12,011 nt of DNA from the NCBI GenBank assembly GCA_947174085.1, contig CAMWHN010000033.1, positions 1 through 12,011 on the forward strand, read 5' to 3'. A program made the position numbers and the translations under genes. Shown here piece after piece: positions 1 to 6,476 of the stretch. The DNA comes from an uncultured Ruminococcus sp. GTDB lineage: Bacteria; Bacillota; Clostridia; Oscillospirales; Ruminococcaceae. Position 1 is the stretch's first letter. Every line of letters begins with the position of its first letter. The notes below the pieces were generated by a model. It searched no databases. It was not told the origin of the DNA and saw nothing but the letters and a program-made list of their open reading frames with translations.

Positions 1-49
1 CAGTCATGAGAAATGCACACAGAATTGCAAGTAAAATCGCCTTTTTCAT
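1..49 (-). CDS. N-terminus of a secreted or lipoprotein gene (partial, runs off the left edge)
   Basis: The reading frame begins at ATG 49-47 and leaves the window after 16 residues, MKKAILLAILCAFLMT. Two lysines followed by an unbroken hydrophobic run are the n- and h-regions of a signal peptide, so the product is probably exported or membrane anchored. The start is supported by AGAGGAG at 59-65, nine bases upstream, and by an extended -10 promoter at 82-87. It therefore has its own transcript rather than depending only on read-through from the antirepressor-like gene. The mature part lies outside the window, so no function can be given. Confidence 0.6.
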   Translation of the reverse strand, partial: MKKAILLAILCAFLMT

Positions 50-81
50 GATTTTTCACTCCTCTTTGATATGGTAACTAC

Positions 82-110
82 AGCATACCATAATCCGGGA
101 GAAAAATCCA
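82..110 (-). promoter_or_regulatory. Extended -10 promoter (site A) for the signal-peptide gene
   Basis: On the minus strand TGGATT (110-105) is followed after 17 bases by TATGCT (87-82), which is preceded by TG-G, giving an extended -10 (TGGTATGCT). The -35 is weak, as is common with extended -10 promoters. The -10 is 33 bases from the ATG, with the ribosome site between. The same arrangement occurs at 10117-10145. TATGGTA (70-76) and TACCATA (86-92) form an inverted repeat just downstream and could be an operator. Confidence 0.5.
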
Positions 111-169
111 GTGTTTTCGGGCAAATTCTACCTATTTGACAAGATAAACAGTTATTTTACAGCAGAAAG

Positions 170-925
170 TCAAATCGCATCATCCTGCTCACACAGCGGA
201 AGATAGCCGTTTTTCTTGAGCAGTTCGTACAGGAATTTTCTGCCCTTCTGCGTCCAGCATGTGTAAACTCTGGATTTGTTCTCACCGTAAACATGAGTAT
301 GTGTCCGTGTATAGCCAAAATTTTCGTATTTCGCATACAGAACCCAGCAGCCGGACTTCATGCGATACTGCACACCCAAAAAATGCAGCAGACGGTTCAT
401 CTTCCGGGCAGAAAAACCGTAATCCTTGGCAATTACCGTAATTGGCAGATCTGTTTCACTCTGAAGAATCGTGTCAAGATAACTGCATTTCTCTGCCAGA
501 ATCTCGTTTTTCGTCTGTTCTTCGACCAATTTTTGCAGTATCTGGATGACATACTCGGGACTGCACATCATTTTTTTCAGCAGTTCCGGCGACAGATAAC
601 AACCATGCTGGCGGATACTGGGCAGGACTTCGGAAGTAATCCAGTGCTTGAACTGCTTTGCAGTTTCCAGTTTGCTCGACAGAATCAGGCTGTACAGACC
701 GCTTTCATTAATCAGCGTAGGATTTTGATTTCTGCCGATGGAGTCACGAATCGTTACTCCATCGGTTTTGTCATCACACGCAACATGGTCAAGTAGTGCT
801 TTGCGGTGATTCCTGTATCCCAATGCCTTAGCTGCATCCTTTCCTACAAACCAAGGGATGCCGTCAATCAGCACAGTCCTGACCTGACCGAATTTCGGGT
901 GTTTGTAAATTTTGATTTCATTCAT
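170..925 (-). CDS. BRO-N / ANT-domain phage antirepressor-like protein
   Basis: This 251-residue protein has the two-part layout of phage antirepressors. The N-terminal ~100 residues match the BRO-N fold (FGQVRTVLIDGIPWFVGKDA, then INESGLYSLILSSKLETAKQ and the closing FKHWITSEVLPSIRQHG). The C-terminal half matches the ANT/KilAC domain (AEKCSYLD, then a helix-turn-helix-like TVIAKDYGFSARKMNRLLHF, ending WTQKGRKFLYELL). In phages such proteins relieve repression by binding DNA or repressor; in integrative elements they are usually accessory regulators. The longest frame begins at 934, but its AAAGG ribosome site lies only one base from that ATG. The ATG at 925 sits ten bases away and is preferred. 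It follows the adenine methyltransferase by 49 bases and is probably the last gene of that unit. The target is unknown. Confidence 0.85.
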   Translation of the reverse strand: MNEIKIYKHPKFGQVRTVLIDGIPWFVGKDAAKALGYRNHRKALLDHVACDDKTDGVTIRDSIGRNQNPTLINESGLYSLILSSKLETAKQFKHWITSEVLPSIRQHGCYLSPELLKKMMCSPEYVIQILQKLVEEQTKNEILAEKCSYLDTILQSETDLPITVIAKDYGFSARKMNRLLHFLGVQYRMKSGCWVLYAKYENFGYTRTHTHVYGENKSRVYTCWTQKGRKFLYELLKKNGYLPLCEQDDAI

Positions 926-974
926 TTGAATCATGCCTTTCGTAAAAAATAGTTATATCACGGAAAAATCCGCT

Positions 975-1820
975 TTATACTGGTAATGTGTTCTCAAAAT
1001 TCTCTGCATCCCACAGCCAAAGCTGCCCATTTCCGGAACGTTCGCTCGTATCATAGTTGGAGATGAATACTTCCTCATACATCTTGCCGCCCTCATATCG
1101 CTGGACAATATTGTTCAGACGACTGACAGTTTCAATTTGAATGCCTGGTTGATTCCACATTTCCCATATTTCAGGGCAGTCATTATAGGACACCAGAAAT
1201 TTGCTGTTACTCCGCAAAAGGGCGTCCCTTAGCCGGATATGGCCTTTTTTGGTGAATCCCACGTCTTTGTAATAACTTTCCGTCGCATAATAGGGAGGGT
1301 CGCAGTAGAAAAAGCTGACCGGACTGCCATAATGCCGGATCAGCGTCTCAAAATCCTGATTTTCGATGATAACAGATTGCAGTCTTCTGGATGCCATATC
1401 AATCTGCGGAAAATTGTTCCACATCGAATGCGGCTGACTTGCGAAACTGTCAAGACCGCTTGCATAGCTGTACCGGATTAACTGATAGAATTTTGCAGCT
1501 CTGTCATAGTCATGAAATCTCGCAAACAAGCCCTTTTTATGCAGACTGACAAGCCGCATGAAATCCTCACGGGAGTTCAGGACATATTTCAGTTTGTATT
1601 TTAATTTGTTGGGATTGTCACGGACACAGCGGTACAGATTCGTGAGATTGCTGTTCCGATCGTTCCAGACCTCAAAATCACGACCCGGCTCTTTGTGGAA
1701 CAGCACCCAGCCTGCACCGCCGAACACTTCAATATATTTCTGATATTTCAGCGGAAAACGCTTCAGGATTTCATCCCGGAGTGCTTTTTTTCCGCCTACC
1801 CATGACATGAAACTATTCAT
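975..1820 (-). CDS. DNA adenine-N6 methyltransferase, D12 (Dam-like) class
   Basis: A complete 281-residue methyltransferase that transfers a methyl group from S-adenosylmethionine to adenine N6. Visible motifs in order are the N-terminal SFMSWVGGKK (motif X region), EVFGGAG at 31-37 (motif I, cofactor binding) and the catalytic DPPY at 174-177 in SFFYCDPPYYAT. This order and length fit the D12 class. The recognition site cannot be read from sequence. No restriction endonuclase is adjacent, so it is best called an orphan enzyme, perhaps protecting the element's DNA in a new host. Its ATG overlaps the stop of the preceding 70-residue gene (ATGA), implying coupled translation. AAAGGAGG lies only three bases upstream of the ATG, a short spacing. 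Confidence 0.92.
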   Translation of the reverse strand: MNSFMSWVGGKKALRDEILKRFPLKYQKYIEVFGGAGWVLFHKEPGRDFEVWNDRNSNLTNLYRCVRDNPNKLKYKLKYVLNSREDFMRLVSLHKKGLFARFHDYDRAAKFYQLIRYSYASGLDSFASQPHSMWNNFPQIDMASRRLQSVIIENQDFETLIRHYGSPVSFFYCDPPYYATESYYKDVGFTKKGHIRLRDALLRSNSKFLVSYNDCPEIWEMWNQPGIQIETVSRLNNIVQRYEGGKMYEEVFISNYDTSERSGNGQLWLWDAENFENTLPV

Positions 1821-2029
1821 GTGCCTCCTTTCTGTTCCTTCTGCTTTGCCTGAATACTGGCGAAAATCAGACCTTTTTTCGCAGAATAACTGCTTGTCTG
1901 GTTCACCTGAAAGCAGAGTTCCTTGTACTGTTTCGGTGACATCCGCCCTTTCACGCTCCTGAGCATAGCAGAGATACTACTTCCGTGCAGACGGAAATTT
2001 TCTCTGTTCTGGATTTTTGTTCTGTGCAT
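1817..2029 (-). CDS. Hypothetical 70-residue basic protein
   Basis: A small protein rich in Lys, Arg and Gln (for example SVKGRMSPKQYKELCFQVNQ and a tail QAKQKEQKGGT). I recognise no domain; the charge would suit nucleic-acid binding but that is a guess. The open frame begins at 2044, directly abutting the stop of the Api92-like gene. The ATG at 2029 is preferred because TGGAG lies nine bases upstream, whereas the 2044 start has no ribosome site. Its stop overlaps the methyltransferase start by four bases, so it belongs to the same operon and is likely a real gene. Confidence 0.6.
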   Translation of the reverse strand: MHRTKIQNRENFRLHGSSISAMLRSVKGRMSPKQYKELCFQVNQTSSYSAKKGLIFASIQAKQKEQKGGT

Positions 2030-2044
2030 TTTTATGATCTCCAT

Positions 2045-2599
2045 TCACATTGCACTTTGCACGATTTCTTCCGATTCTTCTTCATTTTCTGTTAATTCTT
2101 TCAATGACAGATTCCAAATTCCGACAGCAAATTCAACGCCCTGCTCCTCTGATTCAGGATAGTACATTTCAGAAAATTTTCCGTCTTTGTAAACATATCT
2201 GCCGCAATTGAAACCAATGTCCTCGTCTGCCCATTCATGGGTAAACTGCACATCTGGGAACAGTTCCGCAAGTTTTTCGATTACCGCATGCGGTGCTGAC
2301 CATGCAGTCAAAAATGTCAGATCTTCGGACTTGCTGTAATCTGTACCAAACTCATAGCCGTAGGCATCCCATTTTGTGTCCCAGTTGGCGACACGCCAGT
2401 CATGCCAGTTGTTCTTTCCATGCAATGCAAGTTCTTTCTGACCGAGTCCTCCGGCATAGACAGACTCCGGCATGGGGATAATTTTGTCAAAACTAATCGT
2501 CCCCAAGCCAAATTCATCATTCTGAATCTGTGCAAGCATCTGTTGGATTCTGTCTGCATCTCCTTCTAAAGTGATGCAGTTTTTCACATGGTTCGGCAT
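2045..2599 (-). CDS. Api92-like / DUF1281-type protein
   Basis: A 184-residue protein beginning MPNHVKNCITLEGDADRIQQ, the characteristic opening of Api92-like proteins of phages and plasmids, which carry a ferredoxin-like domain. Further family-like features are the central FDKIIPMPES segment and the aromatic-rich WDTKWDAYGYEF and WSAPHAVIEKL segments. The molecular role of the family is not established; it is common in mobile elements next to antirestriction and DNA-modification genes. The start is firm: GGAGG lies seven bases upstream, inside the end of the cytosine methyltransferase gene, which it overlaps by 16 bases in another frame. The protein ends in an acidic tail, EEESEEIVQSAM, resembling the ends of three other proteins in this window. 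Confidence 0.75.
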   Translation of the reverse strand: MPNHVKNCITLEGDADRIQQMLAQIQNDEFGLGTISFDKIIPMPESVYAGGLGQKELALHGKNNWHDWRVANWDTKWDAYGYEFGTDYSKSEDLTFLTAWSAPHAVIEKLAELFPDVQFTHEWADEDIGFNCGRYVYKDGKFSEMYYPESEEQGVEFAVGIWNLSLKELTENEEESEEIVQSAM

Positions 2600-3780
2600 C
2601 CATTCACCTCCATATTTCTGGAAATATTTTTGTTTTGTAGCCGTTCGTCAAACCGGAGCAGATTCTTTGCCAGAGCCTCTACAACATTGACAGTGACAGC
2701 ATTGCCAGCCTGCTTGTACAGCTGTGCATCGGACATGCCAGTTTCTGCAACTTTCTGAAACTGCTCCGTACGGAACCCCTGCAAACGCCAGCATTCAATT
2801 GGCATCAGCCTGCGGATTCTGCCATGATGCACAATGCCGTGACGGTCAGTGACTGTCAGCGTAAACATTGGTTCATTTGGCTCTTTGATTCGTCTGCCGT
2901 TCTGCCGGACAGTGACTTTTTCCGGATTCAGTATCGCTCTCGGTGCATCTTCCACCAAAATACCGGAACGCTCACCCCTGTGCGTTCCGCTTGAAACCCC
3001 AAGGTCATATCTTGTGTGAATACATCTTGCTGTATCAGTAATCTGTGGATTTTCGTTCAGATCGCAGAATACAGCCTTTGACGGATATTCCATTCCGATA
3101 AAATACAAGCCCGTTTTTCCACCCATACCGCCACTTCCGCTGCACTGCGTGACGGCAAGTCCATCCGTTTCATAAACACGCTGGCCCTGACTGCCGCCGA
3201 TTAATTGCCGGACTTTCCTGCTATTTTTCTCGTCGACTTTTCCGAAAGCCAGTATTTGTCCGGAACAGTCTGTTCCAAGACATCCTGCAAGGTAGCCTCT
3301 TTTTCTTGACTGTGGAACGCCAAAGCCGGCGCTGTTATGCACAAGCCATTCCACACAATACCCCAGTTCTGAAAGCGTTGCAAGGATTTTGGCGAAAGTC
3401 TGCCCTTTTTCAATCCCCAACAGACCGGGAACATTCTCAAGTATAAAATAGCGAGGTCTTTTGGCTTTAAGGATTCCGGCAAGTGCAAAGAACAGATCGC
3501 CTCGTTCATCGGCAATGCCCTGCCGTTTTCCGGCGATGCTAAAAGGCTGGCAGGGAAATCCTCCAGTGAGGAGGTCAAAGTCTGCAAGTCCCCTGGTGTC
3601 AATAGTTCTGATATTTTCATGAAAATCCTCACCTCCTACATCATACAAGGTACGATAGGCTTTCTGTGCGAATTTGTCAATCTCGCACCATCCCACAAAT
3701 GAAAAATTTCCGGCTCTTTCAAGTCCGGAACGAAAGCCCCCGATGCCTGCAAATGCGTCAAAAACTCTGATGATACACAT
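2584..3780 (-). CDS. DNA (cytosine-5)-methyltransferase
   Basis: A complete 398-residue C5 cytosine methyltransferase. Motif I is FDAFAGIGGFRSGLERAG (residues 7-24), motif IV is GGFPCQPFS with the nucleophilic cysteine at about residue 77, motif VI is ENVPGLL, motif VIII is QSRKRGYL and motif X is GNAVTVNVVEALAKNL near the C-terminus. The variable region between VIII and X is the target-recognition domain; the target cannot be inferred. There is no nuclease partner nearby, so it looks like an orphan methylase carried for protection against host restriction. The ATG at 3780 directly abuts its AAAGGAG ribosome site, an unusually tight spacing, and a terminator-like hairpin lies just upstream. 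Its last residues overlap the Api92-like start. Confidence 0.95.
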   Translation of the reverse strand: MCIIRVFDAFAGIGGFRSGLERAGNFSFVGWCEIDKFAQKAYRTLYDVGGEDFHENIRTIDTRGLADFDLLTGGFPCQPFSIAGKRQGIADERGDLFFALAGILKAKRPRYFILENVPGLLGIEKGQTFAKILATLSELGYCVEWLVHNSAGFGVPQSRKRGYLAGCLGTDCSGQILAFGKVDEKNSRKVRQLIGGSQGQRVYETDGLAVTQCSGSGGMGGKTGLYFIGMEYPSKAVFCDLNENPQITDTARCIHTRYDLGVSSGTHRGERSGILVEDAPRAILNPEKVTVRQNGRRIKEPNEPMFTLTVTDRHGIVHHGRIRRLMPIECWRLQGFRTEQFQKVAETGMSDAQLYKQAGNAVTVNVVEALAKNLLRFDERLQNKNISRNMEVNGCRTM

Positions 3781-3799
3781 CTCTCCTTTCTAAAATGCA

Positions 3800-3827
3800 A
3801 AAAGCCGTCCGGTTTATTCCGAACGGC
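3800..3827 (-). terminator. Rho-independent terminator-like hairpin between the 143-residue gene and the cytosine methyltransferase
   Basis: The arms 3800-3810 and 3817-3827 pair over 11 positions, with one G-U wobble on the minus-strand RNA, around a six-base loop. On the minus strand the stem is followed by TTT, GCA and TTT. The hairpin begins 21 bases after the stop of the upstream gene and ends about 19 bases before the methyltransferase ATG, leaving almost no room for a promoter. It may be a leaky terminator or attenuator. Confidence 0.7.
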
Positions 3828-3848
3828 TTATTTATTATTATGAATACT

Positions 3849-4280
3849 CTATTCTTCTGCAATATTCCAGTCACAGTCTGGATACCAGAGCATAACTTTC
3901 AGTCTGCCATATTTCCGTGTGTGAATCCGGCTGGATTCCAGTCTTTTTCCGAATCCGTACCGGTGCTGCCAGCCCCACCAGTTCCGGAGAATCTGCATTT
4001 CCTGCCGGGTCAGCTTTTCGGAACAGTAACAAGTCAGAACAGAAACAAGTTTGTCCTCTTTGATTACAGTTTTAAGTGAAGCTGTTCTGACCTTATCAAC
4101 TGGAAAATTCATCGGACTGAATAATTTCTTTATCTCTGCATTGATTTTATCTTTGCAGAGAATTTTTTGACTTTCATTCAGTTCAAAATAGTCACAGTCA
4201 TCATCTTCCCACGGATTCTGATAGGGGACTGTACCGAAAACTTTGACTGGACTGCCACAGCTGATTACTGTCATGCTCAT
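3849..4280 (-). CDS. Hypothetical 143-residue protein
   Basis: The family is not recognised. The protein begins MSMTVISCGSPVKVFGTVPY, has an acidic aromatic patch PWEDDDCDYFELNE, a lysine-rich middle and a C-terminal part rich in Trp, Tyr and Arg (NWWGWQHRYGFGKRLE), ending WYPDCDWNIAEE. No signal peptide or membrane segment is visible. The open frame extends back to 4370 within the ArdC-like gene, but that part reads as a shadow. ATG 4280, two bases after the ArdC-like stop, or ATG 4274, fits better, with only a weak GTGAG-like ribosome site, suggesting translational coupling. A terminator-like hairpin follows 21 bases after its stop, so it may be the last gene of the unit starting at 5429. 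Confidence 0.65.
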   Translation of the reverse strand: MSMTVISCGSPVKVFGTVPYQNPWEDDDCDYFELNESQKILCKDKINAEIKKLFSPMNFPVDKVRTASLKTVIKEDKLVSVLTCYCSEKLTRQEMQILRNWWGWQHRYGFGKRLESSRIHTRKYGRLKVMLWYPDCDWNIAEE

Positions 4281-4281
4281 C

Positions 4282-5226
4282 TCACATCGAAATATCACAG
4301 AAAACAGGGGATTCTTCCTCTGTTTCTGCTTGTTCTTCCTGCAGAGCTTGAAGTCCTGTTTCAACTGCATTGGCCAAAATTTTTGCTGCTGACTGGATTT
4401 CTGTGAGTACCTTATGCAGTGTTTCCAATGGCTTGCCCTGACTCCAGGAAGCGATATACGGAAAAGAATATTCTGACGTGTCCAGTCCGAACCGTTCTGC
4501 TACGATAAAAGCCACGGATTCTGCCTGTATTTCTTTTTCACTCCGGGAAGCATGCACAGTTTGTGTCTTCAGTTCAGGGTCATGCAGAAGTTTGTGCGCA
4601 CATTCGTGAAATACTGTTTTGAGCGTCTGTGCATCACTCATACCTGTCCGGATGACAATCCGTTTTTCTGATGCACTGTAATAACCCTTTGCTGTTCCTT
4701 GGATATCCTCGAATGCAATGGGAATGCCAACCGCTTTTTGAAGTGCTGTCAGGATGACTTTTTTCTGTTCCGCAGGAATCTCTCCATGAAGTTCATCCAG
4801 GAAGCAGGGCAGCTCTGCACCGCTTGTCTGCGACACATCAAATACGCTCACTGCTTTGAATGCAATTCCTTCAGTTTCTTCTGATTCTTCTTCCTCTGAC
4901 TGTTCATCCTGCTTTCTTTTATATGGCATCGGAGCGAGAATACGGATGCCTGTTTCGCCTTTACTGACCTGCCTGCCAAGCTGTTTCCATTTACCATATG
5001 CTGCTACGAGTGTGGCATCTGGCTTCTGCATGGCAATCAGCATACAGTTTCTTGCTGAATAATTTGTGAATTTTGCCATAAATCTGAGATATTCCTGATA
5101 TTTCTCAGAGGTAAACACTTCTTTCACACCTTCATCAATTCTCTGAAACAGTTCACTCATTTCGCTTTGTTTCTTCTCATGATAGGCAGATTTTTCTTCC
5201 TGTGTGAGATGCTTCTTCCATGCCAT
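4282..5226 (-). CDS. ArdC-like antirestriction protein with zincin metallopeptidase domain
   Basis: This 314-residue protein combines an N-terminal ArdC-type domain, single-stranded-DNA binding in the family, at about residues 25-100 (FTNYSARNCMLIAMQ, then AYGKWKQLGRQVSKGETGIR) with a zincin domain. The zincin motif is HECAH at 207-211, a full HExxH, and a likely third zinc ligand is Glu236 in EIQAESVAF. ArdC proteins protect incoming plasmid DNA from restriction and can travel with it during conjugation. The two domains are separated by an acidic linker (QSEEEESEETEG), and the C-terminus ends in another acidic stretch, EEESPVFCDISM, shared in form with three other proteins here. TAAGGAG lies seven bases before the ATG. 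It follows the 63-residue gene by 11 bases, so the two are co-transcribed. Peptidase substrate unknown. Confidence 0.88.
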   Translation of the reverse strand: MAWKKHLTQEEKSAYHEKKQSEMSELFQRIDEGVKEVFTSEKYQEYLRFMAKFTNYSARNCMLIAMQKPDATLVAAYGKWKQLGRQVSKGETGIRILAPMPYKRKQDEQSEEEESEETEGIAFKAVSVFDVSQTSGAELPCFLDELHGEIPAEQKKVILTALQKAVGIPIAFEDIQGTAKGYYSASEKRIVIRTGMSDAQTLKTVFHECAHKLLHDPELKTQTVHASRSEKEIQAESVAFIVAERFGLDTSEYSFPYIASWSQGKPLETLHKVLTEIQSAAKILANAVETGLQALQEEQAETEEESPVFCDISM

Positions 5227-5237
5227 TAGCTTTCTCC

Positions 5238-5429
5238 TTACATAGAAATACCGCTGATTTCCAGAGATTCTTCCTCTGAGAAATCAGCGGTTTGTTTCAG
5301 TTCTGCTTCATAGTTTTCTATCAAAAGTTTGGCATTGGGAATAAACTGATAAAATTTCCGTTTATCCTGCGGTTTTAGAAATCCAATCAATGCCTGTTTT
5401 CCTTGATAGTTGATTGCTGCAGCAATCAT
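5238..5429 (-). CDS. Hypothetical 63-residue protein with acidic C-terminal tail
   Basis: A small soluble protein beginning MIAAAINYQGKQALIGFLKP and continuing through a basic aromatic segment (DKRKFYQFIPNAKLLIENYE) to an acidic end, EEESLEISGISM. I do not recognise the family. The start is strongly supported by GGAGG nine bases upstream. It lies 11 bases before the ArdC-like gene and is the first gene after a 272-base spacer, so it probably heads this operon. Its last nine residues align without gaps with the end of the ArdC-like protein, sharing the final Ile-Ser-Met, although the bodies of the two proteins are unrelated. Confidence 0.75.
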   Translation of the reverse strand: MIAAAINYQGKQALIGFLKPQDKRKFYQFIPNAKLLIENYEAELKQTADFSEEESLEISGISM

Positions 5430-5701
5430 TTCCTATCACCTCCATTTACGCAATAAAGTCGAATTTTCATTAATTAGGACATTTTTTTCAGAATGTCATC
5501 TATAATTTTGAGATATGAAAGCCAGCCGTTTTTATACGAAATTATGGCTATTTTGCTTTTGTTTTTGGCATTTCATCTTTTTCATTTGCAATACATGTGC
5601 AAATCAATTAAAATAGATGACATACACAATATCCCATGTTACAGCTATTTTCGATATTTTTGGTTATCCTTTTGGATGGATTTTAGAAATCTGTCAGCTT
5701 G
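5430..5701. promoter_or_regulatory. AT-rich intergenic spacer with several inverted repeats, probable control region of the 63-residue/ArdC-like operon
   Basis: No convincing gene occupies this 272-base stretch. It holds a dyad ATTTGCA/TGCAAAT (5584-5590 and 5598-5604, seven-base loop), a six-base dyad GACATT/AATGTC (5478-5483 and 5492-5497), and a perfect 11-base inverted pair (5493-5503 and 5613-5623) 109 bases apart. A minus-strand promoter for the gene starting at 5429 is expected here, but no -35/-10 pair stands out, so I do not place one. The repeats may bind a regulator or form RNA structure. Confidence 0.4.
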
Positions 5702-5976
5702 TTATTCTTCAAAGCTGTGATATTCTTTTAGCAACCGACAGAGTTCTTTTTCTTCCAGATTGATATAATCTTTGGCAAGCTGTTCTGCTTCTGTCAGAGA
5801 ATTTTTCAGAAGTTCAAATCCGACTGCAGCTGTAAAAAAGTCAATGACAGCATTTTGATTTGTGCCATCAAAAATTTCAATCAGAAAACCATCACAGTCA
5901 ACAGCAATGCCGTCCGGATTTTTTCTCCTGACCTTCTGAAATCGGATCTGAATATAGAACCCCCCTTATATTTCAT
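5702..5976 (-). pseudogene. Small gene downstream of the cyclotransferase, frame broken at a run of six G
   Basis: From ATG 5976 the minus strand reads MKYKGG and then enters a wrong frame at the G run, which is C on the plus strand at 5960-5965. With one extra G the frame continues sensibly to the stop at 5702-5704, giving about 91 residues: FYIQIRFQKVRRKNPDGIAV, then DCDGFLIEIFDGTNQNAVID and an acidic helical end, LKEYHSFEE. The downstream frame has no ATG, GTG or TTG start near its beginning and looks coding. GAGGG lies seven bases before ATG 5976 and overlaps the end of the cyclotransferase gene, so it was built as the next gene of that operon. The family is not recognised. It may be a mutation, a sequencing error, or a slippery G tract that switches expression. 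Confidence 0.6.
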
Positions 5977-5986
5977 CAGCATTCCC

Positions 5987-6454
5987 TCATGTCAGATGCA
6001 TCTGAAATTTATCTGTTTCCGCTAAACTATTTTCAAATGCAGCCGCACGATCCACAGCGGAATTTAAATATTCCGTATTCAGATGATTTTCATGGTATCC
6101 CTGTGCAATAGTACAGTAATAATGAATATTCGGAGCGGCAATCTGACCGGCATTCATCACATAAGCCATTCCGGTCACTTTCTGACCATTGAGGTCAATT
6201 TCATATTCTTCTTTCCGGTACAGATGTGGAAAGCCTTCATACCGGTCTAATGATTTTTCGTCCTGCGGCGGAATCTCCCAAAGCAAAACTGGTACTACTG
6301 CACCTTTTTTTGGAACAATGGTTGCAACACCACGAAATTCCAGTTCGTAATCCTGTAGCATTGCCGTTCCAATTGGCTTGGAATTGGGACAACGATATTT
6401 CATCTGTTCCAGATTCAGATTGCTACCGTAAGCAATATATACTTTATTTTTCAA
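5987..6454 (-). CDS. Gamma-glutamylcyclotransferase-like (AIG2/GGCT family) protein
   Basis: A cyclotransferase-fold protein of about 155 residues. It shows the family signature YGSNL (IAYGSNLN) near the N-terminus, which binds the substrate carboxylate, and LDRYEGFPHLYRKEE, whose Glu before GFP is the expected catalytic residue. Known members release 5-oxoproline from gamma-glutamyl amines or peptides. Here it directly follows an amidoligase, a pairing described in bacterial peptide-modification and mobile-element loci, so it may trim or reverse gamma-glutamyl bonds made by that enzyme. The open frame reaches GTG 6466, but its AAAGG overlaps that codon. TTG at 6454, giving (M)KNKVYIAYGSN, is better placed. 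It starts about 22 bases after the amidoligase stop and is followed by a frame-broken gene. Confidence 0.85.
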   Translation of the reverse strand: MKNKVYIAYGSNLNLEQMKYRCPNSKPIGTAMLQDYELEFRGVATIVPKKGAVVPVLLWEIPPQDEKSLDRYEGFPHLYRKEEYEIDLNGQKVTGMAYVMNAGQIAAPNIHYYCTIAQGYHENHLNTEYLNSAVDRAAAFENSLAETDKFQMHLT

Positions 6455-6476
6455 TCTATCACGCACCTTTCTTTTT

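Noticed and set aside
293..796. A 167-residue plus-strand open frame opposite the antirepressor-like gene
   Set aside because: The minus strand encodes recognisable BRO-N and ANT domains; the plus-strand frame lacks a ribosome site and any family resemblance.
3849..4370. The long 173-residue form of the unknown gene overlapping the ArdC-like gene by 89 bases
   Set aside because: The extra N-terminal part is the out-of-frame shadow of the ArdC-like C-terminus; ATG 4280 or 4274 just after its stop is the natural start.
5493..5720. A 75-residue plus-strand open frame with a hydrophobic stretch in the spacer
   Set aside because: There is no ribosome site before the ATG, the start lies in an inverted repeat, and AT-rich DNA readily gives such hydrophobic frames. 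It also runs into the end of the frame-broken minus-strand gene.
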